From a virus: a stretch of DNA of 60,760 nt. The first letter of the stretch is position 1; each line of letters begins with the position of its first letter. The DNA lies in the IMG/VR virus record IMGVR_UViG_3300030060_000709, positions 1 to 60,760 of that record. One strand, given 5' to 3'. The notes below the pieces were generated by a model. It had not been told where the DNA came from and did no database searches. It was given only the letters and a program-made list of their open reading frames with translations. Of this stretch, positions 19,778-27,620 are shown piece by piece. The translations under genes and the position numbers were made by a program.

Positions 19778-22487
19778 CTTTTGGCTCTATCAAATTCATA
19801 CCACTACAATTTATAAGTAACACTCTCGACACACCTAAGTCCAAAGATACCCCTTTACTCAGTCGAATAGTCGTGGATTTAGCACCCATCTTCTCTTTTA
19901 GATCCTTAACGAAAGACCCCCAGTTTATTGATTGTTTCAAACAAGAAGCCTTGAGGTGTTTGGGCAGCAGGTATATTAGTTCAGTGTCTGGTTCGTAACG
20001 TCCTACTATTCGTATCTTAGGATCTGTCTCTGGTATAACCAACTCATCACTAGCTCGTAGATCAGCAGTGCTTTTTATCCTTAGTATGTTACCCCAGTTC
20101 TCGTATATGTAAGCAGTTACTACATCCTGTACAGATATTGCCATATCTTCAATGTTCCTTTTGTTCTCTTCTATAAGTTCTAGTGCGAATGCAGCCAATC
20201 GTTTGCTAGAGTAATCTATCAAACCAAGTTTTGTAGCTATCAGAGCACCTGCTAAAGTACATGCCACTTTCCACGACCAGAATCTATTCTCAGGTTTTAA
20301 ATCAGCCTTCTCGTCTATCTTCTTTTGTATCGTCAGCAGTATACGTCTAGTTTCGTCTATGTTGTTGATTACCCACTGTATGTATATTGGCCCTGCATGA
20401 CCGTAAACACTTTTTGCTTTGGTCTGATGTTTATCGGTCAATGCCTTACTCAAAGTATTATCAAATAGTTTAATGGGTCGGCACTCCATCATTCTCTGTG
20501 CCTCTGCTTCTGGTGCATCTTTCACAGTAGATATACATTCTAGTACGCTTTTGTTACCTGACGTAACAGAAATCAAAGCCCACGGTTCACCCCTGCTTCT
20601 TTCTAAGTTCGCGCCTCCTGTCATACGGTTTCTCTGTCTACCACTTGACAGTTGGTAAACAAAGTCAGATAACTCCTTGGGGTCTGCGTTGGTCAGTTCG
20701 TCAACATAGAATGGTAAGTTATGGTATATCTCACCACGTAACATCAAGCTAGAGTCGGTGTCCACTCTATCAAGCACCAGTTCTTCTGGTTTACCCCATG
20801 CCCCCATTGCTACGTGTTTAGCGGTTGTCTTACCAAGACCAGATTCCTGACTGTGTAAATGCAAGCTGCCACAAGCTACAGGAGTGAGAGCCATGAGAGG
20901 AGAGCCAAAGGATGTGGCTACTATATACTGGTGTAACTCGAACCCTTTGCGGTTGTAGAAGTTGGCAGTCTCTGTCCATTCTTCCAAAGTGCCTTTAGGT
21001 TCAAAAGCATAGAACAAATTCTTAGTGGCCTTTGAGGGAGGGTTATCCTCTATCCTATCCCCGAATATCTGCTTGTCGCCTACTATGAACGATTCAAACT
21101 CCTCACCCACCCATCCAAACTGTGTGTGAGCATCTTGTGTTTCTGTAGTAGCCTGTAATTCGTTTATCCATTTAATTGTGTAGTGCATTATGTCATCCAT
21201 CCTCGCTACGGCAACACCGTGTTTAGTCATCCCTTTACGAAATTCTTGTGGTGAAGTAACAACAGTCAAAGGTATTGTAAATTCACGCATTGGATCTTTT
21301 GGTAAATGCAGTCGCATAACCACGCTCTCTCCCTCATCAGGATCTTCTATGCGTTTAGTTACATAAAGATCGTAAGGGTATATCTGTCTCTCTTCTGTCT
21401 CTCCGTCTTTATCTTTAGTTCTTATGTAAACACCACCGTTTGCCCCTCTAAAATAGGGTGGGGGGTATTTAGGTATGTTGGGTGCGTTACCTTCCTTTAT
21501 ACGTATACCCAATGTTATAGGCGAAGACTTCTTACTCCAGTGTGGGCAGTCACCACACACTCCAGTACGGTGCTCGTTTATAGTTTCACATTTATGCACG
21601 TACTTTGTTGTGTCGTATTTATTATCTGTCTCTTCTGGATCGTATGCAGAATATTTACTTGATAATTTGTGTGCTCCATCCCTACCCCCGTCTACACAGT
21701 GTTTGACTATGGAGATTGCATCAAACCATAACGGTTCACTCACATCCTCTGGATTCTGCCATACGTGTTTCATCTGAGCGCATTTCTTGAGCACGTCCTT
21801 AAAATAACTTTCTTTGTTACTTAACAGCCGTTGTGCCAGAACACCAAAGTCCTCCATCTTAGATGGTTCACCTATGGGTTCATCTCCCACCAGAGTAGCG
21901 AAGGCTTCAAAGTCTATCAGCCCTCTGCCTCTCAAACATTTAACTGGAGTTGGTGGATCTGTCTTGTGGTTATGCGTGTTAGGTAAACGAAGCACTCTAG
22001 CCGCATCAGATGTAACAGCGGCATCTGCTTTGAGATCGTGTGTAGCACAAAGTTTTTTTAGTCGCTCTGCTACTGGAGACCAATCTTCATATACAACATG
22101 TTCAGACAATGCCCAATAAGCATGTATACCCCTGCCAGAATTAACGATGATTGGTGCAGGGAATTGACACGTCTTACAAAATCTTTTTAAATCTTTTATA
22201 GCTTCCGATTGATTGGGATAATCTTTACCCTCACCGCAATCTAAATCCAAAAAGAAAGATTTAAGTTTGTGTGTGTTCGTAACCTTACGTGAGTCGCTTT
22301 CTTTAAATGTGCTAAGAGCAAAATAAGAGTCGTAACCTTTCTCGTCTAAATCCTGAGATTCCTGTATAAGTTCTGCGAATGTGGAATGAAACTTCTGTAC
22401 TCTTTTTCTACTTTGCGTGTTGTATGCAAACGTGCAATACAACCCTTCATCTGACACGACCTTTTCTAAAAATTCTTGTGTATCCAT
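19761..22487 (-). CDS. primase-helicase (AEP/PrimPol-type primase fused to a P-loop helicase)
   Basis: A 908-aa replication enzyme. The N-terminal half carries the archaeo-eukaryotic primase signature: SFFLDLDCG with D81 and D83 as metal ligands, and SGRGIHAYW with H122 for nucleotide binding, as in RepB-like or PrimPol primases. A Cys-rich segment (KCETINEHRTGVCGDCPHW) near residues 300-320 may bind zinc. The C-terminal half has Walker A SGLGKTTA near residue 550, a Walker B-like LPFYVDEL, and a downstream SVTSGN resembling a sensor motif, as in DUF927/primase-C-terminal-type helicases. It probably primes and unwinds the phage DNA together with the gp2.5-like protein and DNA polymerase encoded upstream. 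Confidence 0.85.
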   Translation of the reverse strand: MDTQEFLEKVVSDEGLYCTFAYNTQSRKRVQKFHSTFAELIQESQDLDEKGYDSYFALSTFKESDSRKVTNTHKLKSFFLDLDCGEGKDYPNQSEAIKDLKRFCKTCQFPAPIIVNSGRGIHAYWALSEHVVYEDWSPVAERLKKLCATHDLKADAAVTSDAARVLRLPNTHNHKTDPPTPVKCLRGRGLIDFEAFATLVGDEPIGEPSKMEDFGVLAQRLLSNKESYFKDVLKKCAQMKHVWQNPEDVSEPLWFDAISIVKHCVDGGRDGAHKLSSKYSAYDPEETDNKYDTTKYVHKCETINEHRTGVCGDCPHWSKKSSPITLGIRIKEGNAPNIPKYPPPYFRGANGGVYIRTKDKDGETEERQIYPYDLYVTKRIEDPDEGESVVMRLHLPKDPMREFTIPLTVVTSPQEFRKGMTKHGVAVARMDDIMHYTIKWINELQATTETQDAHTQFGWVGEEFESFIVGDKQIFGDRIEDNPPSKATKNLFYAFEPKGTLEEWTETANFYNRKGFELHQYIVATSFGSPLMALTPVACGSLHLHSQESGLGKTTAKHVAMGAWGKPEELVLDRVDTDSSLMLRGEIYHNLPFYVDELTNADPKELSDFVYQLSSGRQRNRMTGGANLERSRGEPWALISVTSGNKSVLECISTVKDAPEAEAQRMMECRPIKLFDNTLSKALTDKHQTKAKSVYGHAGPIYIQWVINNIDETRRILLTIQKKIDEKADLKPENRFWSWKVACTLAGALIATKLGLIDYSSKRLAAFALELIEENKRNIEDMAISVQDVVTAYIYENWGNILRIKSTADLRASDELVIPETDPKIRIVGRYEPDTELIYLLPKHLKASCLKQSINWGSFVKDLKEKMGAKSTTIRLSKGVSLDLGVSRVLLINCSGMNLIEPKDVDVG

Positions 22488-22505
22488 TATTTATTCCAAG
22501 GCAGG

Positions 22506-22548
22506 GTAGCAGGGGTGCATAAGCACCCTTTTCGGTATTCCTAGCTAC
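22506..22548. promoter_or_regulatory. intergenic hairpin between the SSB and primase-helicase genes
   Basis: The 77-bp gap contains the inverted repeat GGGTGC-ATAA-GCACCC (22513-22528) inside a longer pair GTAGC/GCTAC (22506-22510 and 22544-22548). On the plus strand it is followed by TTTT. On the minus strand, the direction of the flanking genes, it has no T-tract, so it is more likely an RNA-stability or attenuation structure than a full terminator. Confidence 0.4.
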
Positions 22549-22564
22549 TTGGTTTGTTTGGCTG

Positions 22565-23230
22565 TTAGTCATCCCACTCATCAACAATATCAGATATGTC
22601 TGTATCGTCATCAGTAGGCTTACTAGCCTTTTTCTTCACTGCCTTCTTTGGTTCTGGTGTTGGTTCTTCCTCTTCAACCGAATCAAAGATATCTGCTGTT
22701 ACCGCTTCACCTCCATCAAGACTATAACCATCAGTAGCCTCAAATGGTGAACGTGCTTCTGGTGTTTTAAGCTCCACCACTTGTATAGCAACTGGTCTCA
22801 ATCTTACACCGCCAGTCATCCCGTGTGGGTGAAACGTCACTGCTATGTTAGCAACACTGCCAGACCCTAACTGAAATCCTTCTGGAAATTCCTTGTTCTT
22901 GGAATCAAAAATTTTAGGTGGTGTAACAGGGTTACCGTCATAAGCAGCGGTTTGTCTACACTTACCAACAAATTTATCATCCTCTGACTTCTCAGGTTGA
23001 GGTACTTTTGCGGGCCACCCCTTCTGCTTTTTCTCTTGATAGGCTTTTGACATTTCAGTCCATAGATCTTTTGCTTGATCCTTGTCCATCAAAAACTGTA
23101 CTTCATATACTGCACCGTCATCAGTAGGGTCACAAGGTACACTTCTACCTCGTTCACCTGCACTGCTATCAAATCTATAGGGACGGTCAACTTTGGGGTA
23201 CAACACTTCTACTTGCTTCAATATATACAT
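22565..23230 (-). CDS. single-stranded DNA-binding protein, T7 gp2.5-like
   Basis: A 221-aa protein with a beta-rich OB-like core (YEVQFLMDKDQAKDLW near residue 42; SVANIAVTFHPHGMTGGVRLRPVAIQVVEL near residues 126-155) and a disordered Lys-rich linker ending in an acidic tail, DDDTDISDIVDEWDD. This layout matches the T7 gp2.5 family, whose acidic tail contacts polymerase and helicase. It lies directly upstream of the primase-helicase gene in the same operon and probably coats the displaced strand. The start is the ATG at 23230. The family call is by pattern and context. Confidence 0.8.
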   Translation of the reverse strand: MYILKQVEVLYPKVDRPYRFDSSAGERGRSVPCDPTDDGAVYEVQFLMDKDQAKDLWTEMSKAYQEKKQKGWPAKVPQPEKSEDDKFVGKCRQTAAYDGNPVTPPKIFDSKNKEFPEGFQLGSGSVANIAVTFHPHGMTGGVRLRPVAIQVVELKTPEARSPFEATDGYSLDGGEAVTADIFDSVEEEEPTPEPKKAVKKKASKPTDDDTDISDIVDEWDD

Positions 23231-23243
23231 GAGTTTTTCCTTC

Positions 23244-23894
23244 TTACGTTGCGTTTAGTTCAAAGCCTTCAGTAACATCAAAGGGAGAGTTTGGTATGAC
23301 AATAAAACTGGTTGCCATATGTGCGTCTACATGGTTCTGCATTTCATCCACCGTAGACAACTCCTCACCCGTCAATGATCGCATTGGCTTGAAGAAAAGT
23401 TTTGGTACATTACTGCTTGAGTCAAAGTACATTCTTGTTAGAACGGACGATATCTCGCTACCTCTGCTAGACAAGAACTTCATGTACTCTTGCATTGGTA
23501 GATGGCCCCCTTTTGCTTTTCCGTATATGGACGTAGCAGGGAGTTTTAGTCTATACATAGTATCGAACTGTCCTTCAAAAGCAACAGCTATATTCTGTAT
23601 AAACTTGCAAGCTCTACCACGATTCTGTCCTGACCCACGTATGTTGTGCGTACAGTCTAAACAGCGGTTTGCTTGTTTATTTTCTTCAAGGACACCTTCT
23701 GCGGGACGTTGGTTATCGACAGACCAACACGTAGGTGCTTTCTGAATATTCTGCTCATACTCGCCCTCGTAATAGACTCTCGACACATTAGCCATATCCA
23801 CCACAACAATGTCCTTGAAGTTTGCATCCATCGTAGTCCGTTGTCCGTGTCCCACGATAGAGAATTTTTTATTGCGTATACTGATTCGACGCAC
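23244..23894 (-). CDS. conserved phage replication-module protein with Cys cluster (216 aa)
   Basis: Starts at GTG two bases after the upstream stop; the N-terminus MRRISIRNKKFSIVG supports this start over the internal Met22. The middle has C57 and a motif NRCLDCTHNIRGSGQNRGRACKF, giving a plausible four-Cys zinc site. The C-terminal half is helical/beta mixed. Proteins with this Cys arrangement commonly sit beside the gp2.5-like gene in phages, and their function is unknown to me. A DNA-binding or recombination-mediator role is only an inference. Confidence 0.7.
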   Translation of the reverse strand: MRRISIRNKKFSIVGHGQRTTMDANFKDIVVVDMANVSRVYYEGEYEQNIQKAPTCWSVDNQRPAEGVLEENKQANRCLDCTHNIRGSGQNRGRACKFIQNIAVAFEGQFDTMYRLKLPATSIYGKAKGGHLPMQEYMKFLSSRGSEISSVLTRMYFDSSSNVPKLFFKPMRSLTGEELSTVDEMQNHVDAHMATSFIVIPNSPFDVTEGFELNAT

Positions 23895-23896
23895 AC

Positions 23897-24124
23897 TTAG
23901 AAATCCAAGTCTACCATTTCATCACTAAACTCAATCGGTGCTTCTTTCTTTTCCGACTTCTTAAAAGATGCTTCGACCTCAGATATTTTAAATCTGTATG
24001 TCTTAGCAATCTTTAAATAACATTCACTGGGTAGAGTTTTATTGCTCATCCAAGAACGTATCGTAGGAATAGATACTGCTAAATGGTCTGCCAGTTCCGA
24101 TATAGAAACATATTTTTCTGTCAT
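23897..24124 (-). CDS. small helix-turn-helix DNA-binding protein (75 aa)
   Basis: The first 55 residues, YVSISELADHLAVSIPTIRSW and following KTLPSECYLKIAKTYRFKISEVE, fit a MerR/excisionase-like helix-turn-helix with the recognition helix at about residues 18-26, followed by an acidic tail. It overlaps the upstream gene by ATGA. It may be a regulator or an accessory replication protein, and it is a candidate (unproven) binder of the palindromes found in this window. Confidence 0.7.
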   Translation of the reverse strand: MTEKYVSISELADHLAVSIPTIRSWMSNKTLPSECYLKIAKTYRFKISEVEASFKKSEKKEAPIEFSDEMVDLDF

Positions 24125-24516
24125 TTCTTCCTCACTGCGATAGCATATTCGCTGTCTACGTTAAGACCCTTCGGCACAAGGTCGGGATTCTCTTCCAAAA
24201 ACTGTCTAACATTGCTTTGGTTGAGACGTTTATCAAAAAACTCTGGCACTTGATTCTCCATAATAAATTCATACATGGACGACCAATCAGATGTCCAATA
24301 CCTTGTCTTGGTTGATCTGTAGAATAAACCTGCTGAAGTACGTACACTTTCAACATTTTGTTCTGCACAGTAATCAAGCAACGCTTGTTTGACCTTATCA
24401 AGTTGATTCGTAAGAGCAGAGTCCTCTTCCTTATATTTGGCAGATAGTTCAGACCTACGATCTTTTATCTTCAAGTAAGTCTCAACTAATTTTTCTGGTG
24501 TCAATGCCACAGACAT
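24121..24516 (-). CDS. conserved phage protein of early operon (131 aa)
   Basis: An N-terminal coiled-coil (about residues 8-50: LVETYLKIKDRRSELSAKYK and on) is followed by a compact domain containing VRTSAGLFYRSTKTRYWTSDW and NVRQFLEENPDLVPKGLNVDSEY. I know closely similar sequences from many marine phage contigs, always next to replication genes, but no function. The coiled-coil plus small beta domain is loosely like nuclease inhibitor or Gam-like proteins; that remains a guess. It overlaps the downstream HTH gene by ATGA. Confidence 0.7.
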   Translation of the reverse strand: MSVALTPEKLVETYLKIKDRRSELSAKYKEEDSALTNQLDKVKQALLDYCAEQNVESVRTSAGLFYRSTKTRYWTSDWSSMYEFIMENQVPEFFDKRLNQSNVRQFLEENPDLVPKGLNVDSEYAIAVRKK

Positions 24517-24561
24517 TCTCCGTTTGGTGATAAAGGGTATAGAATAATGATATTTGATTAC

Positions 24562-26091
24562 TTAATCAAGTATTTCTTGATATAAACTGATAATTTGTGT
24601 GTGAACGTCTATCCTACTGTCCAGTAATTTATACACACGTTTCTCTATGCCTGACCCTTGGAGTTGCACGACTGTGCATTTGTGATCTTGACCTGACCTG
24701 TGTACACGGGCATTGGCTTGGGCATACGTTTCTAAACTACTGGTCGGCCCCCACCATACAACTGTGTTAGCTGCTGTAAGCGTTACACCATGTGCTGCTG
24801 CTTGTGGCTGTATCACGAGCACACGTATATCGTCTTGTGTTTGAAAGCGTTTAAATATATCGGTTCGTTTTGGAGCAGACACATCTCCACGTATATACTC
24901 TGTGCGTATGCCATCTTTGTTTAGTTTGTCAGTAATTAAATCTATAGCATGTTTGAACGGTACAAACACAAGCACTTTCTTACTTGATTCGTCTATGACC
25001 TCACGCAATACTTTATAGCGGTGCGATATATCAAACTCTAAAGCATCTCCTTCGTCTGTATACACAGCACCACTCGATATCTGTAAGAGTTTGTTCATGT
25101 TGACTGCTGCATTGACCGCTGTTATCTGCTCACCTGCGGCTTGCATGACCATCTTACCTTTCAATTCTTTATAATATTTCTTCTGTTGTCGTGTCAGTTC
25201 TACTTCTCGTTTTGTGTATACCATAGGAGGTAGATCAAGACACTCCTCTTTAGTGAAACGTATCGCAGGTTGTAACGCATTATAAACAATAGTCGATGAA
25301 TCTGGTTTTGGCATCCACTTAAACTGGCTTACCCTTATCATTACCTGATCTCTAAACGAACCGTAAAATCTAGGAACACTGTTGGGGTTTATTATTTTAG
25401 CTAAACCGTATGCATCCAAAGGACTCTGTGCAGCAGGTGTGCCTGTCATCATCCACACCCACGTATCAGGTTTGACCATCCTGTTAAGAACTTTCCAACG
25501 ATCTGTACGAGCATTTTTGTAATGCGTTGCTTCGTCTACAATTATTAAATCTCTATCCTGTAAATCTTTTTCAAGTATCGCTAACCCATCGTAGTTAGTG
25601 ATTATGTACTCCGCATCGTTGGCTACTATTTCTTTACGCTTCTTAGCAGAACCATACGCTATGTCTACAGTTCTATGCATAGCAAATTTAAATAAGTCAT
25701 CCCGCCAAGCAGAATCCATAATAGACAGTGGGCATACAATAAGCACACGGTTAATTATGCCTTGGGATAATAAATAATCAGATGCCCAGATAGCAGAGGC
25801 AGTCTTACCTGTCCCCTGTTCATTGAAACAAAAGGCTTTTTTACGAAGTGTTAAAAATGCAGCGGTGGTTTTCTGGTGTTCAAACGGTGCGTATTGCCCT
25901 GTCCATTTGTATTTCTTTTCTATCGGAGAGGGTGCTTTGATGTTCATGTCCCTCAAAATCCTACACTCATCAAGCCCCCATCTGACCACTACTTTGTTGT
26001 CTGGTAATACTTTGCTATGACTTATGGCATCACTTACTTTATGTGGGTCTCTGACTCTAAGAACGAGTGCTCTATCATCTATTATTTGCAT
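24562..26091 (-). CDS. SNF2/SWI-type DNA helicase/ATPase
   Basis: A 509-aa superfamily 2 helicase. Motif I is NEQGTGKTASA (residues 90-100), motif II is VDEATH (185-190), motif III is MTGTPAAQS, and motif VI is QANARVHRSGQ. A Q-motif-like FEHQKTTAAFL precedes motif I. Both RecA-like lobes are present, without extra DNA-binding domains, as is usual for phage SNF2 proteins. Family members translocate on double-stranded DNA and may remodel replication or recombination intermediates. It is about 45 bp from the upstream gene of the 24.5-kb group and after a 229-bp gap from the SNase gene. Confidence 0.92.
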   Translation of the reverse strand: MQIIDDRALVLRVRDPHKVSDAISHSKVLPDNKVVVRWGLDECRILRDMNIKAPSPIEKKYKWTGQYAPFEHQKTTAAFLTLRKKAFCFNEQGTGKTASAIWASDYLLSQGIINRVLIVCPLSIMDSAWRDDLFKFAMHRTVDIAYGSAKKRKEIVANDAEYIITNYDGLAILEKDLQDRDLIIVDEATHYKNARTDRWKVLNRMVKPDTWVWMMTGTPAAQSPLDAYGLAKIINPNSVPRFYGSFRDQVMIRVSQFKWMPKPDSSTIVYNALQPAIRFTKEECLDLPPMVYTKREVELTRQQKKYYKELKGKMVMQAAGEQITAVNAAVNMNKLLQISSGAVYTDEGDALEFDISHRYKVLREVIDESSKKVLVFVPFKHAIDLITDKLNKDGIRTEYIRGDVSAPKRTDIFKRFQTQDDIRVLVIQPQAAAHGVTLTAANTVVWWGPTSSLETYAQANARVHRSGQDHKCTVVQLQGSGIEKRVYKLLDSRIDVHTQIISLYQEILD

Positions 26092-26320
26092 ATTGTGTTT
26101 ACATCACCAAATGGTTTACGTGGCAGCTCCGGGGAGTAACTGAAGATAGCATAGAAGATAACCTGTATGATCCTGCTTCGCCCCTCGATAGGATCAGGTC
26201 GAGAATATTGGGAAAAGGAACAAAACCCTCGGACTTCCTAGATTTTGTATAGCCAGATGAAATCAAACACCCCATGGAGAACGAGGAGCTATACCTTTTA
26301 CAGACGGATCTAAGCACCGT
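26092..26320. other. gap in the minus-strand operon; possible small or decayed gene
   Basis: A minus-strand frame (26099-26317, GTG start, 72 aa) would tile the gap almost exactly, but it lacks a clear ribosome-binding site and its composition (Ser/Arg/Cys-rich) is poor. A plus-strand frame reading WQLRGVTEDSIEDNLYDPAS and ending at a TAG near 26252 looks more protein-like. It continues in the same frame past the stop with PDEIKHPMENEELYLLQTDL. This could be the remnant of a plus-strand gene. I cannot decide between the two. Confidence 0.3.
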
Positions 26321-26680
26321 CTACGCCCACACTTTGCGTTTCTTGCCACCCCAATACTCCACGGCATGGCCTTGTTTAACCAGTATCTCGCAAATATTTT
26401 TGCCATCTGATGTGTAAGGAATACCAAGCACTCTCCCATACTTACCCTTACCTAACGACTCCAATAATATTTCCTCTCCACATAGCAGCTTGAGTTTCAT
26501 AGCAGCAGCTTTACCTAAAACTTTTTCTGCCTTGTTACGTGTGCGTGACTCAGGTGTGTCAATTCCTGCAAGCCTTACTCGTGTTTTGTGCCATATGTCA
26601 AAGCCCAAATCCAAGTTCACATCGATAGTGTCACCGTCCACCACCCTGAGTACCTTTGCGTTATAGCAGAAAGGCTTCAT
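26321..26680 (-). CDS. staphylococcal nuclease-like (thermonuclease) protein
   Basis: A 119-aa SNase-fold enzyme. The core signature VVDGDTIDVNLDLGF is followed by RVRLAGIDTPESR, giving D17, R36, D41, T42 and E44 at positions equivalent to the calcium and catalytic residues of staphylococcal nuclease, and GKYGR provides R83. All key residues are present and there is no signal peptide, so it would act in the cytoplasm, for example in host DNA degradation or recombination. It overlaps the upstream basic-protein gene by ATGA. Length is close to the minimal family domain. Confidence 0.9.
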   Translation of the reverse strand: MKPFCYNAKVLRVVDGDTIDVNLDLGFDIWHKTRVRLAGIDTPESRTRNKAEKVLGKAAAMKLKLLCGEEILLESLGKGKYGRVLGIPYTSDGKNICEILVKQGHAVEYWGGKKRKVWA

Positions 26681-26949
26681 TTCTTTTTCTTCTTTAAGTT
26701 GCGGCTACGGTTTGCTGATTTACTTTCTATACGCACACCATCTTTGTTTTTACCACCTCTACTCAATGCTTTCTTGTGGCTAACGTCCTTACCTTCACGT
26801 TTGTCAGCCCGACCATCTTTATTAGCATCTTTTCCTGTTCTATCCATCTTACGCCTCGCACGTTGGCGTTCCATCCTTGCCTTATGTTCTTTACTACCCA
26901 CAGGTGGGTTCTTTTGTTTCTTACGATCTGCTTTGTTTTTGTACGGCAT
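26677..26949 (-). CDS. small basic HNH-like protein lacking zinc cysteines (90 aa)
   Basis: Extremely Lys/Arg-rich. The C-terminal half, KDVSHKKALSRGGKNKDGVR and following ESKSANRSRN, has the shape of the HNH endonuclease core (H..PLs.GG...N), but the usual second acidic/His pair and the Cys pairs are not evident. It may be a degenerate HNH nuclease or a nucleic-acid-binding protein. It is translationally coupled on both sides (ATGA to the SNase gene; shared base with the RecB-like gene). Confidence 0.65.
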   Translation of the reverse strand: MPYKNKADRKKQKNPPVGSKEHKARMERQRARRKMDRTGKDANKDGRADKREGKDVSHKKALSRGGKNKDGVRIESKSANRSRNLKKKKK

Positions 26950-27620
26950 TAGTTCCTCCCGTTATACACACACTCTGTGACTACACAATGTTGTCTACAA
27001 AGACCACTAGGATTAGCGTTCCAAACGCCAGTTTCATATGCTTTCTCCATCCTGTCAAACCCCTTGTACCATTTGACCCATAAGCTCGATGCTGTCGAAT
27101 AGTCATAATTTTCTTTCACCAGTTCTTTGCATACAACAAACAGTAGCCCTGCACGTACCCTTTCCACCATTGGAAAGTGTTTGAACACAGAAAGCGACAT
27201 TAGTTCTAACTGTCCTTTGTCTGCATACCGACTATTTTTACTGGTTTTATAATCAACAACCCACGCTAAGTTGTCCTCTTCATCTAAGATAATCAGATCA
27301 CATATACCCCTGTACCAAGCGTTACGGTCACTAAAACGGCAAGGTTCTAAATCCTCTGTAAGACCCATCCTGTGTTCACATATCTTAGTCCCTTTCTTTG
27401 CCATCAAAGAATCTAACACGGGTTTACCGTACATAAATTTAGGTGGTAAAGGTTCTCCATCTCTGACATAACGCTCTGCCGCCCTGTGAAACTCGTTGCC
27501 ATAAAACATCGCACTGGACGGTTTCTCTACATAATCCTTTGCAACTTTCAAATGGTAGAACTGCTTGGGGCATTGCTCAAACGCTTTCAGTCTGGAGTAT
27601 GACCACGGTGCGGCACTCAC
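26949..27620 (-). CDS. PD-(D/E)XK nuclease, RecB/Cas4-like
   Basis: A 223-aa exonuclease-type protein. The start motif WSYSRLKAFEQCPKQFYH is typical of RecB-family domains, with the His of the active site in YGNEFHRAAERY. The catalytic block is YRGICDLIILDEEDNLAWVVDYKTSK (D of ICD, D and K of DYK). Cys18 together with the C-terminal C-QHCVVTEC cluster may hold an iron-sulphur cluster as in Cas4/AddB. It starts at a GTG overlapping the polymerase stop (GTGA). The family context suggests end processing in replication or recombination. Confidence 0.85.
   Translation of the reverse strand: MSAAPWSYSRLKAFEQCPKQFYHLKVAKDYVEKPSSAMFYGNEFHRAAERYVRDGEPLPPKFMYGKPVLDSLMAKKGTKICEHRMGLTEDLEPCRFSDRNAWYRGICDLIILDEEDNLAWVVDYKTSKNSRYADKGQLELMSLSVFKHFPMVERVRAGLLFVVCKELVKENYDYSTASSLWVKWYKGFDRMEKAYETGVWNANPSGLCRQHCVVTECVYNGRN

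Noticed and set aside
26137-26172. Similarity of TEDSIEDNLYD in the 26.1-kb gap to TEEAIEDNLYD of the major capsid protein
   Set aside because: The match covers only about eleven residues and the flanks do not agree, so it may be chance. I do not claim a duplicated capsid fragment.
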